A stretch of DNA of 64,000 nt. It comes from Antedon mediterranea (taxonomy: Eukaryota; Echinodermata; Crinoidea; Comatulida; Antedonidae). The translations under genes and the position numbers were made by a program. The notes below the pieces were generated by a model that worked only from the letters and a program-made list of their open reading frames with translations, was not told the origin of the DNA and searched no databases. Shown piece after piece: positions 22,794 to 35,602 of this stretch; within the stretch, counting starts at the first letter, position 1, and each line of letters begins with the position of its first letter. Location of the stretch: assembly GCF_964355755.1 (NCBI RefSeq), contig NC_092671.1, forward strand, positions 27,342,070-27,406,069, written 5' to 3'.

Positions 22794-23345
22794 GTGATTT
22801 TATTTTGTTTTTAGCATATTTTCATTTTATTTAGGGAAATGCATAGTGTCTTTTAAATACCAATGTTGGGGAAAAAGGTTTATTTCTTTCTATTTTTCAT
22901 TGGGTTGTAAATTATAGATTTTATTCATAACGGCTATGAGCGCTCACTGGCAAAACCCAGAGGGCCCTGGATAAAATAAGCAGGCATGCTTAAAACATCC
23001 AAGGCCTCTAGCATTGGAGGGCCACTTAGGGTTCCTATACCAGAGGCCTCGGGGCCTCTGCGTTACGCCACTGATTTTGTTTTGTATTTTATAGTTTCTA
23101 AATAAATCATAAAATTTATTTGCTTAAATATGTAGTTAACCATTTAAAAAAGTAGAACAAGAGTGAAACTTCAAAAGCATAGTTGCAATATTTTAGGACT
23201 GGCATAAAGAAAAACAAACCAACATGCACAGAAAGACACTAGATTAAACTAAATAAAGAATGGTTGTATTGAATGGAGAGAATATTTTCATGCGTTTAAA
23301 AGATGGAGGAAAATTTTCCATCACAACACAACTACTGTTTAAAAG
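22794..23345. other. Possible 3' UTR / downstream region
   Basis: If the USP37 stop at 22791 is used, the AATAAA at about 23101 could serve for polyadenylation. A CT/GG-rich patch at 22955-23070 (GGCCTCTGCGTTACGCCAC) looks like an old repeat fragment. No coding signal. Confidence 0.4.
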
Positions 23346-24191
23346 TACCGTATATTTCGGTGTATAAGTTGCACCTGTGTATAAGACGCACCCCCTAACT
23401 GAGAGTAAAATATCGGTATTTTTTATATCGTCGATGTATAAGACGCACCTTATATTTCATCAAAACAATGTTTTTTTTAAATTGTAATCAATATTATTGT
23501 AATAATATATTTTGTTATATCTACAACAGCGTCCTTTATTTAGGTTTTTTCTTACCTAGGCTCGGCCGCGCCCAGCCTCAACAAGTTGTTTCTAACTTGT
23601 TATTCATGAGTTTCGCACCCGCAACATCGAGTGCATGACCGTGTGTGTAACACGCACGTGTGTGGGCTAGCCTCGCTCGATCATTTCGAGAGGGCGCACG
23701 TTTTCACGGACAATCGTATTCGATTAGTATCTATGTATCCGAGAAGTGTGTACGCTAGGTCCATGCTATAATCACCTGGAGAATTTACTAGTCGAATACC
23801 GTACAACATGTGGCCGTCGCCAAAAAGGGCTTGCGCTGGGGGTACGGCGGTCGGCGATCGTGTGTATAACTATAAATAAATACTATTCCAATCGTAAACG
23901 TTTACAAATGAAATTTTATCGGAGCGCCTAAAACAGCTCCATAATAAACAAATCTTTTCATCATATTTAGTATAACATCACGCTAAAATGCCTTGAAAAC
24001 TAGGCAGAAGCAGGTTGCCGTTACGTTAGTACACTGTAGCTAGGCCTAGCCTACTCAGGCCTAGCCAACCAGGTGACGATATGTACACTCTGTGTGGTGA
24101 GGCATTTATGTTCGATGTATAAGACGCACCCTTAATTTAGAGGTCAAATTTGCGTGTCAAAAATGCGACTTGTACACCGAAATATACGGTA
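23346..24191. mobile_element. TIR element with TACCGTATATTTCGGTGTA ends
   Basis: Ends TACCGTATATTTCGGTGTAT (23346) and GTACACCGAAATATACGGTA (24191), with matching subterminal TATAAGACGCACC on both sides (23381-23392, 24118-24130). 846 bp; the interior is GC-richer (about 23550-23850) and non-coding. A head fragment of the same family is at 26320-26385. Confidence 0.78.
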
Positions 24192-24419
24192 AACTATTCA
24201 ATTTATCTGTCGCGTCCATAAAATGTAAGCACTCAGATATTATGGCCTTTTTATATGGCGCACTCTACAGGTTTGTTTTTAGTTACACTTATTCATGCCT
24301 GTCATGTCGCCCAACTATCTATAAACAATTTTTACTAAAATCTGTACATTCATATAGTATATATTTAACTGTACACTGTACATTGTTTTGTATATTGCAA
24401 TAATATACAAATAATGAAT

Positions 24420-25085
24420 GTTTATGAGTTGGATGGTTGAGAATGTTTCATAAATTGAAATGTTTACTGCTATTATTACTCTAGTAGCTAGATCAACTTT
24501 CGTATGCACTTTGAGGTCCAGAAAATTTGACTTCAGAAATTGGTTTAGGGTGGTCAAACAATCATTTTTGGCTTTGTTACACATTTTGAAAATGTGGCGA
24601 AAGGTCAAAGGTCAGGGTGAAAGGTTATAAGACCAAACACCAATAGGCCCTTAAATCTCGACAACCACTGGTCACAGCGATGTCATTTTGGTCTCAAATT
24701 GATAAAAAAGTATACATTTATATTCAGTCTAATGGGACATTTTAGTCAAAAATGACCGGAGATGCCATTTCTGATCTTTGACCCACAACCCTGGCATGTA
24801 TGTATCTCCGTAACTACTGGTCGTACACTTGAATTTGGTCTTAAATTGATTGAAATATACATTTTGTTATTTGTTACACATTTTGAAAAATGTTACAAAA
24901 GGTTAAAGGGTCCAGGTCAAGGGTTATATGAACAAATATAAATAGATACTTGTATCTCGGCAACCATTGGTCATAAATGCCATTTATGACCTTTGACTCA
25001 AATACCATGGCATCTTAAATTTGGTATCAAATTGTTCAATTTGGTATCAAATTGTTTGAAATACATATATTTACATTCATTCTAA
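24420..25085. repeat. Left arm of a ~670-bp inverted repeat pair
   Basis: Matches 31850-32545 in reverse complement along its length, from GTTGGATGGT to TATTTACATTCATTCT. Each arm contains two related ~300-bp halves, both with TTGTTACACATTTTGAAAA followed by a GGTCAAAGG-type stretch. Probably two copies of one repeat in opposite orientation, or the long ends of an ~8.1 kb block. Confidence 0.75.
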
Positions 25086-26252
25086 TAGAAAATTTGGGTT
25101 AAAATGGACCTGAAATGGATTTTCGATTTTTTTCATTTTAGAATGATGTTTTGGGGGCTATTAAGTGTTGCTAGAATGTATATTGTTACAAAATATAAAT
25201 TGGCCCTTTTGGGGAAAGCCCCATTTGAAAATCAAAAATATTCGCGGGTGACTTCACTTTGCGAATATATTCCTATCCCTCCAATGGACAATTTGCAGCT
25301 TTTTGGCTATAACTCTTGAAATCTATGGAGTATTTTCTAAAAAATGCTTGTGCATTTGCAGAAACGTATTTTTTTAGATAAAGTTATTACCGTATAAACG
25401 GTTATTCATCGAGTAAATGACGATTTAAAATCTTCAAATCAACGGTTTTTTTCTGGCAATACCGAAGTTAGCCTGGCAACGTTGTCCGGGATACAGCGCT
25501 GTGTGCAATGATGCGTATCCATATTTTCCGTTCGTGTATTTTGTATATCGTTTCGTAATTTATACTGCTAAAATGTGTTAATTTCTTTAGTTTTTAGTTT
25601 AGCAGAATTAAATTAGTAATATGAGATGATAATTTATTTGTCACGAATCAGGCAGTTCGAAAACAAATTTTATTCATATTTTACTTTGGTTTGACAATGA
25701 GCGCAGCAAGTTGTTGATATCGCTTTGGTCCTTGAATTGGATGCACATGAAACGGAGCCTCGCTGCCGCATGTGGGTGGGTGGTGGATCGACCTAGTAAA
25801 GGTTTGGGAGGTAGGCCTTCTAAATTCGGGTTTTAGAACAAACAAAGTAAATTTTAGGGACCTATATTTCAACAACATTAGATATTGAATAAATTAGTAT
25901 TAGTGTCAACGCTTCACGTATCTTTTTAGGCCGTCGATCATTCACTGACTATCGGGCGGCATACACGCTCTCGATATTGTCGTCGTGTGTATATATGTGA
26001 CGTCGTGAATATAGAGGCTTCCGACGGCTGTTAAAATAGAATATTGCAATGGCATGAGTAATTTTCGCTAATTTACCAAGGTATCTTAAAATTTCGTTTT
26101 TTCTCAAAATACTATACATTTTGTTTTTATTTTTATAGGTTTGTGTTAATTTGATACATTTAAATAACATGTGTGAATTTCTTGAAAATCAAAAGTCCAT
26201 TTCAGGTCCATTTTAATAATGACCAGAAATACTATTAATTACTAATACTATT
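25086..26252. other. Gene-free stretch
   Basis: No exon or complete repeat recognised. The open frames at 25104-25319, 25681-25878 and 25949-26170 show no known motif. Confidence 0.45.
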
Positions 26253-26385
26253 ACTAGATGGTACGCTCGCTTCGCTCACGTACCATCTAGGTTGTGCCCA
26301 CAGATGGTTCTCGAATACATACCGTATATTTCGGTGTATAAGATGCAATTTGACACGCAAATTAGGTGCGTCTTATACACAGGTC
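26253..26385. repeat. Helitron-like end fragment joined to a TACCGTA-element head
   Basis: 26253-26319 is the hairpin end of the Helitron-like family (CTAGATGGTACG..CGTACCATCTAG, preceded by A) plus about 30 subterminal bases. It then switches at about 26320 to ACCGTATATTTCGGTGTATAAG, the head of the family at 23346, followed by GGTGCGTCTTATAC from its other side. Both are truncated fragments. Confidence 0.6.
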
Positions 26386-27280
26386 ACTTCCTCACGCACC
26401 CTAAAAAGCTAGCAGTGTACAGTAGCCTCAATAACTAGCTAGTAGGAGGCCTACCTAGCCTATTAAAAATAGTGTACTACTCTGCAATGTAGGCCTAGCT
26501 AGTTACTCCTGTCTAATCTTGGTTGATCACCACATTGTGGTAACAAGTTTATTGAATTATTAGTTAATGTAAATTGTCATCCTCGACTGTATTAATTAAT
26601 ATTTACAGTACTTGCATGAGATATTCTACCCAGGCCTATAAATACTGTATTGAATACACACCCGCTGTATTCTTGCAGCATCACAGCACAGCACATTTAT
26701 GGAAGAGTCCATTAATTACGGTGGTGTTACATTTTAATTTTACATCTCTATGTCAACAATCACATAATTTTATAATCATGTAGGCAATAGTCGTATGCAA
26801 GCGATATCTAAAAGAGCGTGTTAAGTAGCTTCCCCTAATTTCATAATGTATATGGCCAACAGTGCTGGCCAGGCAAGGAGCACATGGTTAGTGCTCTGCT
26901 CTCCTCATACAGACTACTATAGCTTCTGCTGTAATGCATACATATGGAAATAGGAAAGATTTTCATATACCATACATGATATTCCTGGTTCATTATCAGC
27001 CCAAAAAACTGAACATCATTTGGATTGATTTTATATAAATTTAAATAACATGAAATTAAAATTACTTAAATAGACATAGGCTAGTCCTACCATACAGTGC
27101 ATCGTAACTGAAACAAGCACAAATGTGCGGTACTTGGGGTACAGCAAAAGAAGCTGTAATGACGTCATAAGACCGGATGTAACGTCACATACTTTATAAA
27201 TCGCACTTTTTACTCAATAGTGTCCAGATGGAAAAAGAAGAGGAGAAGATGAACGAGTCCTAGACTCGGGTACCCCGAGT
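26386..27280. other. Gene-free stretch
   Basis: Several CTAGCTAG / AGGCCTA words and no recognised gene or complete repeat. Confidence 0.45.
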
Positions 27281-29001
27281 AAAAACTGGCGATTTCAAAT
27301 GTACATACCGCAGGGCAATAACACATGTCGTTTACAGGAACAAATAAATAGACACTCTGATTGTTGTACTCGACTAAAATGATCCTCTGGGAATTACTTC
27401 CGAAAGAGGAACTTGCACAAAAAATGAGACAAATTTGTTTAGTCAAATTTAAACAAACTTAATTTGTGTTTTGTATGTAACATTAGGGTTGAGGGATGGG
27501 GAAGAGGATGGGTGCAAAGAGGAACAATTTTCAAATATATTCTTTATCCATTTAGTAACGAAATAATAATTGTTTTCATGTTTTACAAATAATATACCAC
27601 TAAACACAGTAAAACATTGCGATGTAATACTTTGTTGAAACTGTCACTGTCATAGTCGATTGAAATACAATACAATACAATACATCACTACGACGTTTAT
27701 ATTTTTTTGTAAAGGAGGTATATGTAATCGGTAGCGTGTGTTTGTTTGTTTGTTTGTTTGTTAGCAGGATTACTCAAAAAGTAATTACAATATCTTTACC
27801 AAAATGAATATACAGATAGATATGTGGTTAAGGACCATTCCCTTAAATTTTGGGGCCATGGTCCTAATTCTGGACCACTTTTTGAGTATACTTTTCAGAC
27901 CTGCTAGTGTTAAAAGATAGGACAGAATTTTTCAAAAGCCGGCGAGCAGTCTTAAAGTAACAAGTAAACTGAAATTGCATTTTCTCGAGAACTACTTGTC
28001 CAAAAAACTTCATTTTTGTAAAAGAGGCAAGAGTTATAATTTTTGATTTGTAATTTTAAAACATAATATGATTTAATGTAGATGTTTTTTGATGCGAGTA
28101 GTTTAAAAAACCTATTTCTTTTCAAATTCACTCGTTTGATTTTCGCGTTGCTGTTCTATTGTTAGTCAACTGAAGCTATTGTTAATTGAAAGGCTTGTTA
28201 CAAACCATTACACTAAACTCACATACACATGCTTGTAGTGAAATTAGCCTAAATCACAAACAGCATTAAGACACACACAAATATATATATTTTGTTTTTT
28301 ACTGGAGAAATCTTATGTAGGAGAATTTTACAGTAGGCGGAGGTATGCACTCTCGGAGTGGCTTTCTAGTTACAGTATTAATTATACAAACGTTAAGAAG
28401 CAACTGTCAGTAATAAAGATTATTTGTATATGTTTATATAATGTAAAACAATTTGTGAAAACCACCTCTTTTCAGGGCAAATGATAAATTCGCTTTAATC
28501 GTCAATAATATTAAATTATCTAACTCAACTTAGTTAGTATTATAGGCCTAATGGTATTCAATTGTTTCTTAGAGCCAATTCATACTTAAGTTGGTTCCTA
28601 CCCACCAAAGTTGTTTTGCGTTTAGAGTGTGATCCTTCGTACCGTAGGTCTGTCCTCTACTGGCTTTACAACGCTACTCATGCCAGTGAGGGGGAGGGTG
28701 GTGGTGTGAGTGGTTTAACTGCAATAATACAGTTTTGTACATAATAGACATCCATCACATCCATTGGACAGTGTATACCACGATCGGGAAAACACCCCTA
28801 TTTAGGGCAAATCGTTTAACTTAAATTCGTTTTAATTGTCGATAACTAATTATCTAACTCAATTTAATTAATAAACAGGGATATCAGATGGTTAAAATCA
28901 GTACCGAAACGACCAACCAACTTTATATACCATTGAGTACAATTCTAGAAATAACGCGCTATTTACCGATTTTTTGCCCTTACGTAAATTTATATATATA
29001 T
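27281..29001 (-). repeat. Helitron-like copy C, truncated and interrupted
   Basis: Matches copies B and D from AAAACTGGCGATTTCAAATG (27281) to the TTTATATATAT terminus at about 29001, with the element 5' end at the right. The hairpin end is missing. It is interrupted at 27712-28369. The part 28540-28745 matches window positions 1-205 and is absent from copies B and D, so C and A1 represent a longer subfamily. Confidence 0.6.
27712..28369 (+). mobile_element. Second Helitron-like type inserted in copy C
   Basis: It interrupts copy C at a site that in copy B reads GTAATTATTAATT. The 3' end is CACTC-TCG-GAGTG, a 5-bp hairpin, then GCTTTCTAG followed by T, the classic Helitron 3' layout (hairpin, short spacer, CTRR, host T). 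The 5' end is AAGGAGGTATATG rather than TC, so this boundary or the class is uncertain. A GTTT microsatellite (27739-27762) lies inside. Confidence 0.5.
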
Positions 29002-29522
29002 TTCAAACAAAAAACATATCTCTACACAACTTATCCTTAGACAGTAATGTTATGCAATAACTGATGCTTTAAATTGTTTCATTATAGGAATTAAAACAAA
29101 TCCTTTACTGTTTGAAATGGTACTTTTGCACATAATAATTCTGGACAATATTGTTGACCCCCCGCGGTCGATCAAACATTTTGATAGAAACGTCGAGCTG
29201 AACTTCGTTTGTTTGTAAATTGTAGATTATGGTAGTCAATGAAATTTGTTGTGATACTCACTAATAAAAGGTACCTCTTTATGCTTTTTTAACAAAATGT
29301 TTCAGTTTTTTTTTTAGAATAAAATTAAAAGTGACACTGAAACGGGCTCAAATAATGGTGCCAGTGTATAATGATATAAAATAATATTATGCAGCCATCA
29401 AGTGCAGTGTCATATGGAATGATGACAATGTATTGGTCTTTATAGTTTTCTCTGATACCTTTTATAACATGATTGTACTTGCACCCAGATAGAAGGAGGT
29501 TTAATCAAGTTATTCTTATTAT

Positions 29523-30314
29523 TACCGTAGTTCTCCGGGTATAATCCCACCCCCCTTGTACGTGAAATTTGCCCGAATTTGGGAGGTGGGACTATACCCG
29601 GGGATTTCCCGGTGCATTAACTGAAAATGACAATATTTCTTCTGGCTACGATTTAGGCTATCTAAAGCTATATTCCGATGTAGGCCTAGACATTAGACTG
29701 CCAGGTCATCTAGGCCTAGGCGGCCTAATTGGTCTATGCCTACTGTATAGATTTTCTCCCAGATTTCTACTTAAAAAATACCCTAAAATGTGATCTAGGC
29801 CTGGCTTCCTAAATAATATCGACATAACTCATACGAGTTCTCCGTCTCTCCCGATTCCCCATGCTCGAGCTCTGTGCAAATCGCATGTTGTTGCATGTGA
29901 CACGAACTACAGTACTGCTCTGGTCGGTATAGAGGGCGGTGTTTTTTTATGGTAATCAAGCATGCAGTAGTGTAAACAAGGCATGCAGAATGTACACGGC
30001 GAGCGAGTGTGCGGGGAATGCATGATGTGCAGAACGCAAAGATCGGGGCGATGATATTAAGGTTGTATTCAACTTTACGATGGCCTATGTTTGATGAGTT
30101 TTAAGTCAGCCGAATTCAGAGAAATTAATCTATTTTTTGGTGAGAATTTCTTTTAAAAAAATCAACGTCGGCCTAGCTAGCTAGGCCTACCTTTGTCCTA
30201 AGGATAAATTATACACTGGGACTTTGCCCGGGGATATGCTTGCGTGTGAAGGTAATCGTAAAGTCGGGGGTGGGATTATACTCGAGGTGGGATTATACCC
30301 GAGGAACTACGGTA
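29523..30314. mobile_element. TIR element with TACCGTAGTTCTCCGGGTAT ends
   Basis: Ends TACCGTAGTTCTCCGGGTAT (29523) and ATACCCGAGGAACTACGGTA (30314), continuing as ATCCCACC / GGTGGGAT. A second internal copy of GGTGGGATTATAC sits near the right end. 792 bp, non-coding. Confidence 0.8.
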
Positions 30315-31849
30315 TATTAATTGTGTTATATTTCTTATATCTAGGGTGTATTTATTTAATAATACTTGTTACCATATTACACCCAAAAAAAAAGCCTCTA
30401 CCAAATAAACACACCTCCCCCCCTCCCCACCCCCTAAAAACCCTCTGAACAATAAATGCTCGGGGTGTTTATTCGGATAAATACGGTAAGTTACTTCTAG
30501 CATTCTGAAAAGAACTGTTGAGTTTGAAGTTTCTATCAAAATGTTAGTCGTCCTCAGAGGTCAACAATATTTTCTAGCATTATTATCAGCAAAGAACAAT
30601 TACAAACAGTAAGGGATTTGAAACCATTTAAAGCATCAGTTATTGCATAAAATGTGCTGTCAAAGGATAAGTTGTGTAGAGATATGTTTTTTGTTTGAAA
30701 CATTAGTAATTAATAGTATTTTTTGTCATTTCATTTCATTATTTATTTGGTCTATTTGAGTATATACATAACAAAAAAAACCTGAAATTAGGGAGACCAG
30801 GGTCAACCTAAGTGAACTGAATCACTGTAGCTGAGCTGGTTAACCAGATTTTCTATTAGAATCTACGCTCGCGCCAAGGTCACATTTTCGTTCGCCAAAA
30901 TGGCAAAAGGTTTTGAAAAACATTAGCCAAGTTTAAAATCCTTTAGCCCAATTAAAAAAAACCATAACAATTCGCAAAAATGTTTATTAAATAAATAATG
31001 CATGTGTTTGGACGGAAATACGAATAGCGTAACGGATGATGATGAGACTGGCAGCCACCCTCTCGTACCGAGTTAAAAAAAAAACATGTAAAAGATTGCT
31101 GTAAAGCAGAGTGGTATAGCGTTTCATGCCATATGACCAAAAAAACTAGGTCTGTAATTACGGTCTTCTGTCGGCAGTCTTTTTGAGCAACCGATTGTGG
31201 CAATTCATTCTAAATATAGTATCAGAACGTTTTTCTCGGCATCGTTTCTGGATGGACTGGACGTTCGCTATATTATGTTTATTAGTTGGCCTGTTCGTTG
31301 AGGTTCACCTGTGTTGGTTCATGTCTGTACATTTACATCGTGGGAAATTTATATTTATATTCGCCGTTGAGTAGGTAAACACGCACGAAGAAAAAAAATG
31401 CAATTAAAAAATGTTTATTTTTTTGTAATTTACAACTTGGTCGTCCGCCAGTTAAATTTAACACATTAATTTCACACCTTCTTACTTCACTAAGAACATT
31501 GTAGAGTTGTTTATTAAGGTTACAAACTCCCTACGAAGTTCAGAACGTAGCTCATTGAAAGTTGTTTATTGAGGTTACGAAGCCAAACAATGGAACCTAC
31601 GAAGCCAACAACGTAGCCTACGTTCTATCTACGAAGCTACGTCGTAGGTAAAGTTGCAGTACTTTCTTTCTGTACTGTACCTGAACAATCAAGGACACAA
31701 ATTAATATTTCTTTATATATAAAAATAATTATCTCTTTTCGTTGTTGATTCGGTCCTCCTGAAATATATGTACTAGGCCTACTTTTTATATTTCTAATGA
31801 TTCAAATATACCAACAACAAAACATAACCGATTATATGTTTACAAGCGT
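30315..31849. other. Gene-free stretch with old repeat pieces
   Basis: Contains a C-rich patch (30410-30435), an isolated TACGGTA-type end at about 30475-30487 (TTCGGATAAATACGGTA), and a GTAGCTGAGCTGGTTAA word at 30827-30843 resembling a tRNA A box without a matching B box. ACGTAGC/CTACGAAG words cluster at 31530-31650. No exon recognised. Confidence 0.4.
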
Positions 31850-32545
31850 AGAGAATGAATGTAAATATGTGTATTTCGAACAATTTGATACCAAATTTAA
31901 GTTTCTAGGACCGGTACAGAGATATGAAAATGCCCTGGTATGTGGGTCAAATGTCAGAAATGGCATTTATGATAATTTTTGACTAAAATGCCCATAGACT
32001 GAATATGAATGCATGCCTTCTGAACATTTTGAGACCAAAAAACCAATGGTTGCCGAGATACAAGTACCTATTTATATTTGTTTATACTGTATAACCCTTG
32101 ACTTTGACCTTTTGTAAAAATTTTCAAAATGTGTAACAAATAACAAAATTTATATTTCGAACAATTCAAGACCAAATTCAAGTGTCTACGACCAGTAGTT
32201 ATGGAGATGTATACATGCCCGTGGTTGTGGTCAGAAATGCCATTTTTGACTAAAATTTCCCATTAGACTGAATATAAACATATACCTTCTGATCAATTTG
32301 AGACCAAAATTACCTCACTGTGACAAGTGGTTGTCAAGATTTAAGGACCTATTGGTGTTTGGTCTTATAACCTTTCACCCTGACCTTTTGACCTTTCGCC
32401 ACATTTTCAAAATGTGTAACCAGCCAAAAATGTCTGAAGTCAAACCTCAAAGTGCATACGAAAGTTGATCTAGCTACTAGAGTATATTATTTAATGAGCC
32501 ATTTATCTTTTAACTCAATACTCTCCACCATCCAACAAATACAAA
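31850..32545. repeat. Right arm of the ~670-bp inverted repeat pair
   Basis: Reverse complement of 24420-25085 with roughly four of five bases conserved by eye. No coding capacity. Open frames inside it are incidental. Confidence 0.75.
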
Positions 32546-34394
32546 ACAGGCCTACCTAGGATACGTCAACAATATATTCCTATTATTAGCCTATTCCTAT
32601 CTAGGGCCTAGATATTATTTAATACTACTTTTCCATTATATTGCAGCCAATTCTGTACATGATGTAGTTCACACACACACTAAAGTCATTGAAGATCAGG
32701 ACTAATCTTCCATCTTGTTTTTATTTAAAGAAAAAATAGATATTAACAACTTGATAATGATATAAAGTTGTTAATATTTAGTATAAGTAAAAGTTATTGA
32801 CTTATCTATTTAAATAGATTTAGTTAGTTTTTTGAAGTTTTAATATACATACTTGCTTTCTAGTTGCACTGTACTAGTTATAAGTTTCTTCCTCAGACGA
32901 GACTTTACATGTCCATTTGGCAATAAATGCCATGTTTTGTAAAACAAGCAACTACTTTTTGCCACTTTTTGTTTTGTTATTTAAAAATGTTTTAACCAGT
33001 GTATATAATAATGTTAATAATACACTGTTACAAATGAATGGTTATAAAAAAATAAAACAAATATTTTATGAAAATATAATTTATTATAAGATTATTAGCA
33101 TCGTTTCGTTCGTTCGTTTTTTATCAAGAAAGCTTAGTACCAAATGAAATATAGTGTCTATATTATTATTGTTCTTTGACGGCTCCAAAAGGTCTAAATT
33201 TTCCCATTAAAGCACTTTCCTGTGAAACAAATAGATAGGCGCAGTATTGGTCTATATGTTTTGATGGTCAACCTCTATTAAGGGGACATGCCTATTGAAT
33301 GGACATTTTGCTGGGTCAAGGTGTTTCTTAATAGGAATTGTTTTGTATTATGTACTGTATGACACTCGCATTATTTTAACAGTAACAGTAAGGTTTTCAT
33401 AATGTTTTTTTTAAATAGTTCATAATTATAACATAACATAATAAAAATACTGCACATATTTTCTTGTCAACAAAGTGCAGGAAAAAAGAAGTTGAAAACT
33501 TACAGGTCATCATTTCCCCCCCCCCCCCCTTGTTTTAAATTATATTGTGTACAATTAAATTCTGGCGTAAGGCAATATACATATAATGAAGTTCAGAAAA
33601 GAAAAAAACAACTTCACTTAAACAACATTAAAAACAATGTTTCTGTTTATACATTCGTTTCAACTCGAGAGATTTAAATTTCTTAAGGCAACATTACACA
33701 AATTCCAGAGTTTAACTCCTACTGATAAAATAAAATGTGATCTTTTTGTAGTTCTTACAACATTCATTCACACTTGCCCGCTTTTTAAAATTGCTATGTA
33801 CACTTACAATGATGAGGTTTATAAACTAGACAAAATATTTATTTTTTTGATAGAAATGATTTTGTCAACTTTGAATAAAGTCAAAGAGAATTCCATTTCA
33901 CCTTCTAAATTGAGAGTTTTACGTATACAGTGTTTCGTATATGTCAACTTTTGATAGTGCTCTTTGTGCAGTACACGAAACATATGAGGGAGAGATAGAG
34001 CCTCGTTTGGATGGGCATTTTTAGATTGTTTTTATGTTTACCATTTGAATATCACTGGCGGGATTAGTGTTTCTTCTCATTCAAATAATACTGTACAATA
34101 ATATAATATACTGCCGTTCCATTACAGTTTTGTTTAAACTTTCACTTTTATACTAATTACTCTATGCAATCATTTTCTCTTAATTTGTTTTAGTTTGTGT
34201 TTGAGTTTTAAACATTTGAAGATAATGGTAAAATCTACTACCATTGATTGAAAATGCATTTTTATGTTTTGTTGGCATTATTTTGGTTTTTGGTATATTT
34301 CAATAAAAATTATACATTAAACACACAAGGGTATTAATGTTTTTCTTTGCTAGTTTTTCTGTAAATGATTTTATTTATCGTTTCTGTTCTTAGT
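32546..34394. other. Gene-free stretch
   Basis: Two + frames (33492-33677, 33637-33954) show no known motif. A 14-base poly-C run is at 33516-33529. Nothing else recognised. Confidence 0.45.
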
Positions 34395-34902
34395 TAGTAG
34401 GAACTTTACGAAACACGACCACGAGGAAGCCACAGGATGGTGCTCATGAATAATTTATGCATGAGCTTTAACAAAGTGGACAGAGCTTAGCGTGAAATTC
34501 CGTAACTTTTTGAGGATGATAAAGTTGCCATTTTCCCATTTACGGAGAACGACTAGAAATAATGTATATATAACTATAATGCACAGTTCAAATTACACTT
34601 TGAACTCTAAATAATATTTGGACTTCTAATTTTATTATTTAATGAAATAACATTTTTATTAGGTTAAAATGGCTCTGTTAAAAGCGGCGTTTGAATGCGA
34701 GGCCCCTAGCTAGGAAGGCAAGCCTATGCTGTATCACCAGAGCCAAGCGATTCAGAAGGGCCCGCGACAGGGTAGGAGGAGATACTGCCGGTCGTCTAAT
34801 GACTAATGAAATGGCTATGGCTTTTTATGATTTTACGCTCTAATAAACACAGGATATTGGTCGTCCCTCCCCTAACTGTCATTTTTCGTAAAGTCCCTAT
34901 TA
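34395..34902. mobile_element. MITE with TAGTAGGAACTTTACG ends
   Basis: Left TAGTAGGAACTTTACGAAA (34395) against right TTTCGTAAAGTCCCTATTA (about 34884-34902), 2-3 mismatches. About 508 bp; non-coding interior with a GC-richer block at 34680-34800. Confidence 0.62.
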
Positions 34903-35141
34903 CTGGATAGGGAAATGTTTATTGAGATGGTAAATGAGTCATGCAACTATTTGATTTATTGTTTTGGATTTTTTATACATTAAAATTTAGAGTTAGTATA
35001 ATGTAAGCACTATAAAATGAATTATTACTGTATATAATAATATTTAACCTCCAGCCATGCCTCCATTCACAAAAAAGCGACCAGAATGGTTGAATTAAAA
35101 GAAATCTATAATTAAAAAGTAGAGTAGAACTATAAAATGAA

Positions 35142-35602
35142 TACCGTAAATCTTCTAATTGTAACTCTGGGTTATTATTGTTTTTTAGGGCGGGTTACTA
35201 TTAGAAGCGGGGTTACTATTAGAGTAGTGGGTTACTATTAGAGTAGTGGGTTACTATTAGAGTAGTGGGTTACTATTAGAGTAGTGGGTTACTATTACTA
35301 ATCTTAAATTAGGCACCTGAAAATAGTAGCCCACCCCAACTTTTCTGGTTAGCAAATCATAGCAAAATAGTACGAATAAATACATTTGTTTGAACTCTAA
35401 CTTTATTTTATAAACTCAAAAACACTCAATCCTCCCCACTCCTGAGATCAACATGCATTATCTCCTTGTTTTCAAAATACTGCAGTATAGTAAACAACCA
35501 GTCTTCATAAATGCCATTTTGTCAATATTTTTTTTGACTCTATAATATTAACCCCATGGGTTACTATTAGAGTAGTGGGTTATTATTAGAAGAATTACGG
35601 TA
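35142..35602. mobile_element. TIR element with TACCGTAA ends and 19-bp internal repeats
   Basis: Ends TACCGTAAATCTTCTAAT (35142) and ATTAGAAGAATTACGGTA (35602). Both sides carry GGGTTATTATT/GGGTTACTATT. At 35221-35297 about four tandem 19-bp units GAGTAGTGGGTTACTATTA extend the left subterminal region. 461 bp. Confidence 0.78.

Noticed and set aside
30820-30860. tRNA or SINE head from GTAGCTGAGCTGGTTAA
   Set aside because: A B box is not seen at the right distance and no cloverleaf forms.
32640-32705. Possible terminal USP37 exon after ATTGCAG
   Set aside because: The phase needed after exon 11 gives a stop after six codons, and the open frame has no similarity to the USP37 C terminus.
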